From contig CBDCMO010000002.1 of assembly GCA_965219125.1 (NCBI GenBank), positions 992,001 to 1,056,000 on the forward strand: a stretch of DNA of 64,000 bases, in the 5' to 3' direction. The notes under the pieces were generated by a model that searched no databases, was not told the DNA's origin, and was given only the letters and a program-made list of their open reading frames with translations. Below, piece by piece: positions 51,557 through 61,089 of this stretch; positions within the stretch are counted from its first letter, which is position 1, and the number at the start of each line of letters is the position of its first letter. Source of the stretch: JBBSOK01 sp965219125 (lineage in GTDB: Bacteria > Bacteroidota > Bacteroidia > Flavobacteriales > Flavobacteriaceae). The position numbers and the translations under genes are program-made.

Positions 51557-52279
51557 ATGAAACTAATAAAAATATCAATTTTGCTAATTCTTTCACTTGC
51601 CACATTCAGTTCCTGCCAATTTAATATTGGAGACGGCAAAAGTGGTAACGGAAACGTAATTAAAGAACAACGCAACATAACTGAAGAATTTGACCAAGTA
51701 AAAGGAAGCCGCGGACTAGAGATTATTTTATCAAAAGGAGAATCTAATATAATTGAAGTTGAGAGTGACGAAAATCTTCAAAAGAATATTATAGTTTCCA
51801 TTTCCAATGGTAGGCTAGAAATTACTACAGATGAAAACTTATCTGGAAATGCAACAAAAAAAGTATATGTAACGTATAAAAACGTAAGCAACATTGATGC
51901 AAGTAGCGGTTCAGAAATAAAAGTTATGGGTCAATTAAAAAATGAGACCTTAACTCTGGAAGCAAGCAGCGGCGCAAGTTTAGAAGCAGATATTTTTGCA
52001 AAAGAAGTAAATCTGAAAGCTAGCAGTGGAGCAGATATTACAGTATCGGGCAAAGCTGCACAACTTATTGCAAAAGCAAGTAGTGGTAGCGAAATTGACG
52101 GAGAAAATTTAAAGGTAGCAACCGCAAAAGCAGATGCTTCAAGCGGTGGCGACATAACGGTTTACGTACAAGATAGAATAGACAGTGAAGCAAGTAGCGG
52201 TGGTGAAGTTAATTATTATGGAAACCCAAAAGAAACGACCGCCAACGATAGTAGTTCTGGAAGCATTCATAAAAGATAA
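51557..52279 (+). CDS. Head-GIN (DUF2807) lipoprotein
   Basis: 240 aa, lipoprotein signal ending FSSC (Cys20). Mature domain is a right-handed beta helix with repeated ASSG turns (DASSGSEI, EASSGASL, KASSGADI, KASSGSEI, DASSGGDI, EASSGGEV), spaced about 20 residues apart, each adding one rung. The first ~70 residues form the DUF2807 head (VKGSRGLEIILSKG). The same genes PspC then DUF2807 occur together in many Bacteroidetes. Function unknown, but it should sit in the outer or inner membrane facing the periplasm. Confidence 0.92.
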   Translation: MKLIKISILLILSLATFSSCQFNIGDGKSGNGNVIKEQRNITEEFDQVKGSRGLEIILSKGESNIIEVESDENLQKNIIVSISNGRLEITTDENLSGNATKKVYVTYKNVSNIDASSGSEIKVMGQLKNETLTLEASSGASLEADIFAKEVNLKASSGADITVSGKAAQLIAKASSGSEIDGENLKVATAKADASSGGDITVYVQDRIDSEASSGGEVNYYGNPKETTANDSSSGSIHKR

Positions 52280-52350
52280 AATGTATTATAAATTTTTATA
52301 ACCGCCGCTTGCAAAGTTAAGGTTTGATTTGTGATTGGTTATAAATATAG

Positions 52351-52384
52351 AAAGGTTGCCCAATTAAATTTGAGCAACCTTTTT
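52351..52384. terminator. Bidirectional terminator after head-GIN gene
   Basis: Stem AAAGGTTGC / GCAACCTTT with T-run on the plus strand, between convergent genes. Confidence 0.85.
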
Positions 52385-52409
52385 CAATACACTTAATAAT
52401 TTTTAAATG

Positions 52410-53126
52410 TTAGTTTTCAACTTCACTTTTTACTACTAATCTAAAACCTTCGCCGTGAATGTTTATAATTTCAACATCATCATCCGTGCTTAAGTATTTT
52501 CTCAGTTTGGCAATGTAAACATCCATACTTCTAGAAGTAAAATAGTTATCATCTCTCCAAATTTTAGTTAATGCCAGTTCTCTCGGCATAAGATCGTTTT
52601 TGTGTAATGCAAGCAATCTAAGAAGTTCATTTTCTTTTGGTGAAAGTTTAATAGGATCACCTTTTCGATATGATAAAAATCGCAGTTTTGAATTCAGAAA
52701 AAAGTGCCCAACCTGAAATTCAAATTGCTTACTGTCAGCAATACTATCGGTTGCTTTGCGCTGGATGATTGCTTTTATTTTCATTAGCAATACTTCACTA
52801 TCAAAAGGTTTATTTAAGTAATCGTCCGCCCCTACTTTGTAACCTTTCAATACATCTTCCTTCATTGCTTTCGCTGTTAAAAAAATGATTGGCACGTCTT
52901 CATTTTTTTCGCGTATTTCCTTGGCAAGTGTAAAACCATCTTTATACGGCATCATTACATCTAGAATGCACAGATCGTAATCATCTTTTTTAAATTTTTC
53001 AAAACCTTCCATTCCATTTTTGGCGTGGGTAACGTTGTAATCGTTCATTGCAAGATAGTCTTTTAGGACAGTACCAAAGTTTGGATCGTCTTCGACCAAT
53101 AAGATTTTTTTGTTTTCAGTTTCCAT
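52410..53126 (-). CDS. OmpR-family response regulator (RprY-like)
   Basis: 238 aa. Receiver domain at 1-120 with acidic pocket E12/D13/D14, phosphoacceptor D56 (CILDVMMP) and K106 (LNKPF); winged-helix DNA-binding domain at about 135-235 (SPKENELLRLLALHKND, RSMDVYIAKLRKYL). It receives phosphate from the kinase encoded 4 nt upstream. The resemblance to Bacteroides RprY is at family level; targets are not visible here. Confidence 0.92.
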   Translation of the reverse strand: METENKKILLVEDDPNFGTVLKDYLAMNDYNVTHAKNGMEGFEKFKKDDYDLCILDVMMPYKDGFTLAKEIREKNEDVPIIFLTAKAMKEDVLKGYKVGADDYLNKPFDSEVLLMKIKAIIQRKATDSIADSKQFEFQVGHFFLNSKLRFLSYRKGDPIKLSPKENELLRLLALHKNDLMPRELALTKIWRDDNYFTSRSMDVYIAKLRKYLSTDDDVEIINIHGEGFRLVVKSEVEN

Positions 53127-53130
53127 TTTA

Positions 53131-54693
53131 TTATGATATTAAGTGTAGTTTTATAATAAAGGTGCTTCCTTTACCTTTCTCGCTATCTACGGTGATTTCA
53201 GCATCGTGATCGTCAAGAATACGTTTTACGTAAGACAGACCAAGACCGTGACCTTTCACGTTGTGAATATCGCCCGTTGCCTCGCGATAAAATTTATCAA
53301 ATATTTTATGTTGGACAGCTTTGGTCATTCCCATTCCCTGATCCCTTATTTTTAATATTACGCTGTTACGAACATTTTCAGTATAAATATCAATTTTCGG
53401 TTCGCCCTCAGAATATTTAATGGCATTGTCAAGAATATTAACAATCACATTACTAAAGTGTGAAGGGTTTGCGAGAATTGAACTTTTAAGCGCGCCAAAA
53501 TGTGTTTTTGTATAACCATTTCTATCTTCAACAATTAAGTTAACGTGAGAAACAGCCTCTATAATTAAATCGTGAAGTGATAAAACTTCTTTTGGTAAAT
53601 CGAGTTCGTTTTTTTCAAGCTTACTAATTTGCAAAACATTTTCAACTTGTGTATGCATTCGGTTATTTTCATCGCGAATCATACCCAAGTATCGTTCTAA
53701 AAATTCCCTATTGTCCTTTACTTTCGGATTTTTAAGTGAATCAAGAGCCAAATTAATTGTTGCAATTGGAGTTTTAAACTCGTGCGTCATATTATTGATA
53801 AAATCACTTTTTATCTGTGAGATTTGACGTTGCTTATAAATTTGTGAAATTGCGCTACTATATGCCAAAATTATTACTGCGGTAAAAACCAATGAAAGAA
53901 TAGCCATTCCCAATATAGAATTCCACACCAATTTTTGTTTTTCAGGGAAATTCACGTTTAGTGTATAGCCAACATTTTCTTTTTCGTTTTCAAAGATTGG
54001 CACGCTATACGTTTTCTCATTTATTTGTTGAAACCTGTTACTTCGTACTTTGGTAGATAAGTTTTTATCATAAACAGCAAATTCAAATTTTGCATTTACA
54101 CCTCTATCTTCCATTTCTTTTTGTAAGCTCAAGGAAATCTGTTGTGCGGTTAATCTTTTATGAATTGGGGTTTTTGCAACAATGCGACTATATGCCAACT
54201 CAAATTGATTTCGCTCATAATCTCGTAATCTGCTAAAACTTTCTTCACGCTTTGTTGTTAAGTTACTACCATCAACACCTTTAATAATACTGGTTTTAAC
54301 TTGCTTATTCGTAATTTTTTTGAATTGAATAGTATCAATCTGTGTATCAAAAAAGCCAGAGGATAGTTTATAATCTTGTTCTAAAATACCATCGGAAAAA
54401 ATGTAGGTTTCATTTTTGGTATCGTTTTGAGTTTTATACAATAACTCTGTAAAAGACATTTCGTCTGGCACCTTCATACTATCTGCCAAAATACTGTAGG
54501 CGCGATAGTATTTTTCAATTTCCTGTAATTCAATTTTTCTGGCTGCACTAACTAAAACCTGTTTTGCATTTACACTAAATTGCTCTTCTTTAGTTTTGTA
54601 AGCATTTGATATCCAATAACCTTGAACAAAAATTATACCTAATAATGACAAGCTCATAAGAGCTATTAATAGGACGAAAAGTTTTTTGTTCAT
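53131..54693 (-). CDS. Sensor histidine kinase (RprX-like)
   Basis: 520 aa from the ATG at 54693, selected because the exact promoter box at 54698-54705 leaves no room for an in-frame start at 54717. TM1 about 4-25, a long periplasmic sensor region (about 26-257), TM2 about 258-278, HisKA with H304 in NMTHEFKTP, then HATPase with N-box VIVNILDNAIKYSE, G1 DQGMGM and G2 GHGLGLSYVK. Followed 4 nt later by its response regulator. Signal unknown. Confidence 0.93.
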   Translation of the reverse strand: MNKKLFVLLIALMSLSLLGIIFVQGYWISNAYKTKEEQFSVNAKQVLVSAARKIELQEIEKYYRAYSILADSMKVPDEMSFTELLYKTQNDTKNETYIFSDGILEQDYKLSSGFFDTQIDTIQFKKITNKQVKTSIIKGVDGSNLTTKREESFSRLRDYERNQFELAYSRIVAKTPIHKRLTAQQISLSLQKEMEDRGVNAKFEFAVYDKNLSTKVRSNRFQQINEKTYSVPIFENEKENVGYTLNVNFPEKQKLVWNSILGMAILSLVFTAVIILAYSSAISQIYKQRQISQIKSDFINNMTHEFKTPIATINLALDSLKNPKVKDNREFLERYLGMIRDENNRMHTQVENVLQISKLEKNELDLPKEVLSLHDLIIEAVSHVNLIVEDRNGYTKTHFGALKSSILANPSHFSNVIVNILDNAIKYSEGEPKIDIYTENVRNSVILKIRDQGMGMTKAVQHKIFDKFYREATGDIHNVKGHGLGLSYVKRILDDHDAEITVDSEKGKGSTFIIKLHLIS

Positions 54694-54697
54694 TCCC

Positions 54698-54705
54698 CAA
54701 ATGTA
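54698..54705 (-). promoter_or_regulatory. -7 promoter box 4 nt before histidine-kinase ATG
   Basis: CAAATGTA on the plus strand, i.e. TACATTTG on the minus strand, exact TAnnTTTG, ending 4 nt before the ATG. It predicts a leaderless transcript and decides the start. Confidence 0.65.
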
Positions 54706-54776
54706 ATATTTTAACATTTACATAAAGTTCCATTTAACCAAATGTTAACAGTAGATTGCGTGTAGATTGGGAATGT

Positions 54777-55355
54777 TTATTCGCTAAATTTTTTGTGGAG
54801 TTTTATAACGCGCTTTTCAACTTCTTCCAAATCATCGTTTCGGATTATAAAATCTGCAAATTTTCGTTTTTTAGCGTTAGACCACTGCGTTTTAATTCTA
54901 GCTATTACCTCCTTTTCCGTTACATTATCTCTGTCCATAACTCTTTGAATTCGAATTGTTAAAGGTGCTAAAACCAATATGGTTGAAGAACATTCTAAAT
55001 AGCTTCCATTTTCAAATAATATTGCAGCTTCTTTTATACAGTAGGGAAAGTCTTTATTTTTTATCCATTGTTCAAAATGAATTTTAACCTCCGGATGAAT
55101 TATTTTGTTGGTTTTTTCCAATAGGATTTTATCATTGAAAATTTTAGAGGCAACAAATGTTCTGTTTAAATTTCCGTGAACATAGGCTTCATTTCCCAAA
55201 AGTTTGGTAAGTTCGGTTTTAATAGTTTGGGATAGATTTGTTAATTTTTTCGCTTCATCATCGGCTATATAAATAGGTGCGCCAAGATTGGCAAACATTT
55301 TTGCGACAGTAGTTTTACCACTTCCTATTCCGCCGGTTAAACCAATAATTTTCAT
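54777..55355 (-). CDS. coaE: Dephospho-CoA kinase
   Basis: 192 aa. P-loop GGIGSGKTT at residues 8-16, then the CoaE signature ...IYIADDEAKKL, the IIHPEVK segment, KEAAILFENG and a late R-x-x-x-R-I-x-x-Q region. Phosphorylates dephospho-CoA to CoA, last step of CoA synthesis. Overlaps ybbR-like gene by 4 nt (ATGA type). Confidence 0.95.
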   Translation of the reverse strand: MKIIGLTGGIGSGKTTVAKMFANLGAPIYIADDEAKKLTNLSQTIKTELTKLLGNEAYVHGNLNRTFVASKIFNDKILLEKTNKIIHPEVKIHFEQWIKNKDFPYCIKEAAILFENGSYLECSSTILVLAPLTIRIQRVMDRDNVTEKEVIARIKTQWSNAKKRKFADFIIRNDDLEEVEKRVIKLHKKFSE

Positions 55356-56302
55356 TTGAAGAGTAAAAAGTCTATTTTTTTTGAACTTAATTCAGCATTT
55401 CTAATTTCTTTGGGTTGTTGAACCAACTTTGGCGTCATAAAGTTTTCATCGGAATTTCTTTCATTAAAATCACAAACTACCCTAAAAGACTTATCTAAAA
55501 TATCGCTGAAATTTTTGAGTGAAACATCGAAGGTTACCGTAATATTTTGAGGAATAATTTTGATGGATTTTGAAGGCGGCAGATTAATTACAATAATTGG
55601 TACAGTTACTTCTTGTTGAGAAAACTCGTCCACCATAACACTTACCAAAACCTCATCTGGACTATACGTTAGTGCCTTATCTTCGTATTTTAAAATTTTA
55701 GCTTTTGAAGAAAAAGATTTATCAATATCCTGTAAAGCAAAAACCTTCGTTTCTACCATTTTTGTATTCTTAATTACTTCTGAGGGCCCAGATATGGTTA
55801 TACTATCGGGCTTTATTCGAATAGAGTCTATAACCTTAAATCCATTTTTGAATCCCAAATCCGACTTTAGTTGTACCGGTACCTTTTTAGAAATCAATTT
55901 ATCCAAGTAAATGGTTAGTTCATTAACTGATAGATTTTGCACAGATAGGCTTTTGGTAAGTTGTGTAGCAATCATACCAATTAATTCATCTTTTGAAATA
56001 TATAACTTTGTTTTGCCCTCGTCATAATATTTTAAGACGCTAACAGAAATATGAGGCTTATTAAATTGATAGATTAAAAAATCGAAACCGTTTGCAGTTA
56101 CTTCAAAAGAAATTGTACGCTTATTTTGCGGTGAAAGCGTTACGTTTTCCGGAATACTTGTGTAATCTATTTGCGCTTCAACAGCAGCTGTATATTCTCT
56201 GCTAAATTTAGTGAGTACCCAAAAAATGATTGCAATAAATAAGAAAAATAAGAATACCCTTATCTTGGTTTTCTTAAAATTTCTAATGAATATATTGGAC
56301 AT
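55352..56302 (-). CDS. YbbR/CdaR-like domain protein
   Basis: 316 aa with one N-terminal membrane helix (about 13-31) and a periplasmic region containing YbbR-type beta domains (VQLKSDLGFKNGFKVIDSI, SITISGPSEVI...). In Firmicutes CdaR, which has these domains, regulates the c-di-AMP cyclase; no such cyclase gene is adjacent here, so the role is unknown. Overlaps coaE by 4 nt. Confidence 0.85.
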   Translation of the reverse strand: MSNIFIRNFKKTKIRVFLFFLFIAIIFWVLTKFSREYTAAVEAQIDYTSIPENVTLSPQNKRTISFEVTANGFDFLIYQFNKPHISVSVLKYYDEGKTKLYISKDELIGMIATQLTKSLSVQNLSVNELTIYLDKLISKKVPVQLKSDLGFKNGFKVIDSIRIKPDSITISGPSEVIKNTKMVETKVFALQDIDKSFSSKAKILKYEDKALTYSPDEVLVSVMVDEFSQQEVTVPIIVINLPPSKSIKIIPQNITVTFDVSLKNFSDILDKSFRVVCDFNERNSDENFMTPKLVQQPKEIRNAELSSKKIDFLLFK

Positions 56303-56324
56303 ACGGCAACCGTTTTTGCTAAAA

Positions 56325-57326
56325 TTAGGTAAAAAATAACTTCGGAAATATTTTAGTCGGATCTTTTTTTAACCAATTTATATAGATTGTACTCTTTAAA
56401 AAAGCCAAACCATATCCAAAAAACTGAATAAATAAAGCCAAAATGGTAAGCAAGCCAGTAATGAAACTTCTATTTTTAAGAATCGAACCGATAAAAATAA
56501 TTGACAAATAAAGCCCCAATGGAATAATTAATAACCGATGAATGAGCAAAGCACAGAAAGAACTAACCAAAACAAAAAAGACGAAAAAGGTCGGAAACCA
56601 AAATGTGAGTTTATTATTTTTTGGATGCCACGAAGTTAAGATTGGCCGTACAAGGCCAAATTTTTTCACCTGGTTATAGAAAGATTTTAATGATATTCTA
56701 CGTTTATGATAAACAATTGCGTTTGGAATAAAGGCCGTTGTAAATCCAGCTTTTTTTATACGTTCACTTAAATCTGGATCTTCGCCTGGGTGTATTTTCC
56801 CGAACCCTTCCGTTTTTAAGAAAGCCTTTTTTGAAATACCCATATTAAAACTGCGTGGCTCAAAGTTGATTACACTTTTTGAACTTCCTCTTATACCGCC
56901 AGTTGTTAGATATGAAGTCATCACATAATTTATTGCCTTTTGCAATTTTGTAAAACTTTTATCTGCGGCATCAGCTCCGCCATAACAATCTGTATAATTG
57001 TTGTTTAAGAAATCATCAACAGTATTTAGATAATTCGGCGTAATTAAAACATCTGAATCTAATATAATGAAGTAATCTCCTTTTGCTCGCTCCATTCCAT
57101 AATTTCGGGAGCTGCCGGGTCCAGAATTTGTTTTTTCGAAATAGGAAAGATTCAGTTTATCTTTAAATGAATTTACAATTTCGTTAGCTTTTAGGGTAGA
57201 GCCATCTTCAATAATTACAATTTCAAATTCACGGTCAAATTTCATAAATAAAAAACTTTCCAAAAGTTCTTCTATCTCACGAGGTCTGTTAAATACTGGG
57301 ATTACAAAAGAATAGTACCGCTGCAT
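56325..57326 (-). CDS. Membrane-associated family 2 glycosyltransferase
   Basis: 333 aa. GT-A core: FVIPVFNRPREIEE opening, EDGST, SGPGSSRNYGME, DxD at D90-D92 (ILDSDVLI) and the HPGEDPDLSER acceptor motif. Three or four hydrophobic segments from about residue 230 anchor it in the membrane. Likely builds surface polysaccharide or glycolipid. A promoter box lies 4 nt before the ATG. It appears to head an operon with ybbR and coaE. Confidence 0.88.
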   Translation of the reverse strand: MQRYYSFVIPVFNRPREIEELLESFLFMKFDREFEIVIIEDGSTLKANEIVNSFKDKLNLSYFEKTNSGPGSSRNYGMERAKGDYFIILDSDVLITPNYLNTVDDFLNNNYTDCYGGADAADKSFTKLQKAINYVMTSYLTTGGIRGSSKSVINFEPRSFNMGISKKAFLKTEGFGKIHPGEDPDLSERIKKAGFTTAFIPNAIVYHKRRISLKSFYNQVKKFGLVRPILTSWHPKNNKLTFWFPTFFVFFVLVSSFCALLIHRLLIIPLGLYLSIIFIGSILKNRSFITGLLTILALFIQFFGYGLAFLKSTIYINWLKKDPTKIFPKLFFT

Positions 57327-57330
57327 TTCA

Positions 57331-57338
57331 CAAAAATA
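57331..57338 (-). promoter_or_regulatory. -7 promoter box 4 nt before glycosyltransferase ATG
   Basis: CAAAAATA on the plus strand, i.e. TATTTTTG on the minus strand, exact TAnnTTTG, ending 4 nt before the ATG at 57326. A leaderless transcript is predicted. Confidence 0.6.
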
Positions 57339-57341
57339 ATC

Positions 57342-57374
57342 AAAAAAAAAGCCACCCGCATAACGGATGGCTTT
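57342..57374 (-). terminator. Intrinsic terminator after the GEVED/T9SS gene
   Basis: Stem AAAGCCACCC / GGATGGCTTT (one G-U type mismatch) with a run of U on the minus strand, 23 nt after the stop codon and directly upstream of the glycosyltransferase promoter. Confidence 0.85.
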
Positions 57375-57397
57375 ATAAGCTTAAATTAAATTATAGA

Positions 57398-60300
57398 TTA
57401 TCTTTTGATTACTTTGTAAGTACCCAATTGACCGTCTATAGAAACTTTCATAATATACGTTCCAGTTGCTAATCCAGAAAGGTTAAGTTCTGAAGTATTA
57501 CTATTAATAGTAACATTCATTACTTTTTGACCTAACAAATTAAACAATGTAGCAGACTCAATATTACCTGCAGCGCGCAAGCTTAAGAAATCTGTTGCAG
57601 GGTTTGGAGCGAAAGAGAAATCTGTAAATACATTATCTTCTACACCAGCAGTATCACAAGAACCAAATGCCAAAAGACCAATAAGCTCTGCGTTAGTACC
57701 TCCTAAATCCTCAAGTTCTACACTTGTAATAACTTGATCTGAAACATACCCGAAGAATACTGGACCTTGAGAGGTTACATCTAGTGTAATAGTTTCAATA
57801 AGAGTACCACCTGTGCCGAATATTCTAGCATCTACTGGAGATCCACTTACTAAACTATAAAGATCAAATCCGACAGCATTCATATCATTTCCTGGGAAAT
57901 TTATGATTGTGTAAGAAGCAAATAAATTGGCACCAACAATGTTTGAAGTATTTACACTAAAACCAGTAGGAGCAAATACAGTAGGATCTACCTCATTTGA
58001 ACTAGAAGTTACCTCGAAGCCAGGTTCAAGAACACCAGCTGGGAAACAGCTGTTACCAGCAGAGCTAAATGGACCATCACAACCAGAGATTGCAGTTGGA
58101 CCACCTGTGAAATCCTCATTGGTAAGTGTACCACCAAATGCAGCTTCAAAAGCAGCTCTATCAGTATAAGTACCCGCAGTACAGCCACCACCTGTAGTAC
58201 CAAGTGGTCTACAAGTACCAGCAATGTCATACACTCCTTCTAAAGTAGGATCTATCACGAAACCGCCGCCAAGACCATCGTCATAAGCTTCTCCGAAACC
58301 AGTTGTGCCAGCAGTAGAGTTTTCCCAGAAAGTGTTAGATGCATCAGTTGCCTCTAAAGAGACACCAATCCAATATACTGTAGTAGAACCAACTACGCCT
58401 GGTAAATCAACATCGTCTACATCTAATTCTACATCATATAATTGGAAACCAAATGCAACACCTACAGGATCTTGACTAGTTGGCAATAATCCAGTTACTG
58501 GATAACCAGCTAATGGAGCACCCGGAGTACCTCCGTTATCCTCATAAACATAAAAATCAACAAATGCCGCCGTTACACCAGCACCAGCTGGACCGATAAA
58601 TGCATTTAGATTTACAGATTCAAGTTTGAATATTTCACCATCCTGAACCGTTACATCGTGTGCAACTATTCTACCTAAGTTATTTGTAAAACTCTTACCG
58701 TTTTCTAAAGTACCAGTATTTGCAACACCACAACCAGATGGTGGCACAATATCCACACACGTAACTGCCATAGAGAATGGGCCAGCTGCTGTTAAGAATC
58801 CTTCTACAGCAATGTAGTATGTTGAAGTACCATCAGATGAAAAAGTTACCTGAGATTGTAAAGCACAGAAATCATCATTATTTGCAACTTGAGTACCGCC
58901 ACAAGAATCATAAACAGTAATAATTGAATCAAAAGCAGTTGAACCATCACACAATGATAAAGTAACATTTTGTGCTATACCAGTACCTGTAAATTTAAAC
59001 CATTCATCATTACTAGCATTAAAACCTCCTGTGTCAGTATTGTCAGAAGTATCACCCGCTGCAATGTCACCACACGCTATTGCAGTAGCATCAGCACAAG
59101 TATCATTATCTCCGCCACCTGTACCACCGCCACAAGTAACTGTACCAGGACCTGTAATAGTATTGGTGAACATGCCAAAATCACCAGCAGCAAAGGCTGT
59201 TGTCACAAGATAATAGTCCGTACCAACTGCTAAAGGTGCATCAAGAATTTGAGAAGTGGTTAGTCCTCCAGGACCATCATCGTCACCAGCTACAAAATTT
59301 GTAGTTACATCTAAAGGATCAAAAGCAGTCATATAAAGAAATAAGAAGCTGTCAAAACCGTCAGTAGTAGTATCAAAAGTATAAGCTCCAGCTACATCAA
59401 CAGTAAATGGGCCATAAACATGATATGATACTGGACCTAAACCTGAACAACAAGTGCCATCAGCAAAAGGTCTTGCCCAAGTATTAGTGCTGGTTGCATC
59501 ATCTTCCAAAGTTGCAATTAGATCACAGTTTCCTCCACCAGTACCACCACCGGCTGTAACATTTAATGTATAATCTTCAGCTGAGCCGAAACCTGTACCT
59601 AAACAAGGGTCTAAATAATTGGTAGTTCCAAAAATTTTCTTAACACGCATTCTAGTTGAACCAGCTAAAGCATCAGCAGGAACAGCTATCATACCTGTTG
59701 CTTGCATACCGTCGGTTCCTGTAGAACCTATTATTGTCATTGTAATAGTGTAAGTTTCACCGGCGTCAGCAAAATCATCATCTTGATTCCAATCTGCAAA
59801 AACTGCAAAACGGTTTGTAAAAGGTCCATCAGTATTACCTTCTAAAGCAATTGGATAGCTCATTCCAGCAACAACATCACCTTCAATAGCGGTAAAATCT
59901 TGGTGTGCTTCGCCACCAGTTGCAGCTGGAGATACATTATCTATTCCTGCAAACAATACTCTTGTGATAGGCTCTACGTTGCTTGTAAAGGCAAGAGGCC
60001 CACAATATGGTGCTGGGAAAACTGCAGTTGTTCCGCTAACCATAAGAGTATAGTCTTCGGCCTGACCGAAGGTTGTACCCATACATGGCATTAGATAGTT
60101 TGTAGTTCCAAAAATCTTTTTAACACGCATTCTAGTTGCGCCAGCCATAGCATCTGCTGGAACTGCAATCATGCCTGTTGCCTGCATACCATCTGTACCT
60201 GTTGAACCAACAAGAAGATTGGTAATTTCATACGTTTCGCCAGCATCAGCAAAATCATCATCTTGATTCCAATCTACAAAAACAACAAAACGGTTTGTAA

Positions 60301-60847
60301 AAGCAGTACCATCAGTATTACCTTCCAATGCAATTGGATAAGACATTGACGGATCAACATTACCAATAACAGCTGTAAAATCCTGATGAGCCGTACCGCC
60401 AGTTGGAGCTGGAGAAACATTATCAATTCCAGCAATAACAACTCTTGTTATTGGTTCTACATTTGGAAACAAAAGAGGTCCACAGTAAGGTTCTGGAAAT
60501 ACAATTCTTTGTGCCACCTTATTTTCCAATAAGTTAACAGAAGAAACCGTACCATTTGAAGTACGCGCATTGAATTTTGCCGTTTCTGCGGCAAATGATG
60601 CAGATCTATTTGCATCTGTAAGAGCTTGAGCCTGTGCAACTAATTGCGCCTTTGATAGCGCTTTATTATTGCTTAATGAAGCAGGCTGATTGGCAGAATT
60701 TGCCGTTCTTTCTGCAATCGAAGACTTTTGCGTAATCGATTGTGATTTTGGAGCTGCCTGCATATCACTTACCTTCAGCTGGTTGTAATTTTGGCCAAAC
60801 CCAACAAAGCAGGTCATTGCCAAAGCTAACAATGTAATTTTTCTCAT
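57398..60847 (-). CDS. Large secreted GEVED/T9SS type A protein
   Basis: 1149 aa, signal peptide 1-18. Residues 117-276 and 277-434 are two GEVED-type modules repeated with a 160-residue period and nearly identical sequence (FPxPYCGPL, GIDNVSPA, NTDG, DWNQDDDFADAGETY, STGTDGMQATGMIAVPADA, KIFGTTNYL, AEDYTL). Further on come CBM/pre-peptidase-like beta domains (about 440-560, 575-700), a Cys/Gly-rich region with YTDRAAFEAAFGG, and a T9SS type A C-terminal domain (about 1075-1149, FSFAPNPATDFLSLRA...LNLSGLATGTYIMKV). It should be exported by the type IX system. No enzymatic motif is seen; likely an adhesin or matrix protein. Confidence 0.9.
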   Translation of the reverse strand: MRKITLLALAMTCFVGFGQNYNQLKVSDMQAAPKSQSITQKSSIAERTANSANQPASLSNNKALSKAQLVAQAQALTDANRSASFAAETAKFNARTSNGTVSSVNLLENKVAQRIVFPEPYCGPLLFPNVEPITRVVIAGIDNVSPAPTGGTAHQDFTAVIGNVDPSMSYPIALEGNTDGTAFTNRFVVFVDWNQDDDFADAGETYEITNLLVGSTGTDGMQATGMIAVPADAMAGATRMRVKKIFGTTNYLMPCMGTTFGQAEDYTLMVSGTTAVFPAPYCGPLAFTSNVEPITRVLFAGIDNVSPAATGGEAHQDFTAIEGDVVAGMSYPIALEGNTDGPFTNRFAVFADWNQDDDFADAGETYTITMTIIGSTGTDGMQATGMIAVPADALAGSTRMRVKKIFGTTNYLDPCLGTGFGSAEDYTLNVTAGGGTGGGNCDLIATLEDDATSTNTWARPFADGTCCSGLGPVSYHVYGPFTVDVAGAYTFDTTTDGFDSFLFLYMTAFDPLDVTTNFVAGDDDGPGGLTTSQILDAPLAVGTDYYLVTTAFAAGDFGMFTNTITGPGTVTCGGGTGGGDNDTCADATAIACGDIAAGDTSDNTDTGGFNASNDEWFKFTGTGIAQNVTLSLCDGSTAFDSIITVYDSCGGTQVANNDDFCALQSQVTFSSDGTSTYYIAVEGFLTAAGPFSMAVTCVDIVPPSGCGVANTGTLENGKSFTNNLGRIVAHDVTVQDGEIFKLESVNLNAFIGPAGAGVTAAFVDFYVYEDNGGTPGAPLAGYPVTGLLPTSQDPVGVAFGFQLYDVELDVDDVDLPGVVGSTTVYWIGVSLEATDASNTFWENSTAGTTGFGEAYDDGLGGGFVIDPTLEGVYDIAGTCRPLGTTGGGCTAGTYTDRAAFEAAFGGTLTNEDFTGGPTAISGCDGPFSSAGNSCFPAGVLEPGFEVTSSSNEVDPTVFAPTGFSVNTSNIVGANLFASYTIINFPGNDMNAVGFDLYSLVSGSPVDARIFGTGGTLIETITLDVTSQGPVFFGYVSDQVITSVELEDLGGTNAELIGLLAFGSCDTAGVEDNVFTDFSFAPNPATDFLSLRAAGNIESATLFNLLGQKVMNVTINSNTSELNLSGLATGTYIMKVSIDGQLGTYKVIKR

Positions 60848-61028
60848 AGTTAAAAATATTTAGTTAATATTATTATAAAAGTATTAAAAATAACTTAAAT
60901 ACCTAATTAATTCCTAGAAATTAATTTATGTAATGTGTTAAATCTTGGATATACAAAATCTTAGATTTTGGCAAACATTAACATACTCTAAATTTTTAAA
61001 ATTAAATGAAATGATTTTCAACTATAAC

Positions 61029-61071
61029 AAAAAAAAAGTCCCAATTTTAAAAAATTCAAAATTGGGACTTT
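61029..61071 (-). terminator. Intrinsic terminator after fabI
   Basis: Stem AAAGTCCCAATTTT / AAAATTGGGACTTT (61035-61048, 61058-61071) with a long U-run on the minus strand, 19 nt after the stop codon. Confidence 0.9.
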
Positions 61072-61089
61072 GTGATATAGATATTTTTC

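Noticed and set aside
57927..59233. Several plus-strand open frames inside the large GEVED/T9SS gene
   Set aside because: They are antisense to a Thr/Gly-rich repetitive protein whose complementary frames stay open by composition; no recognisable product.
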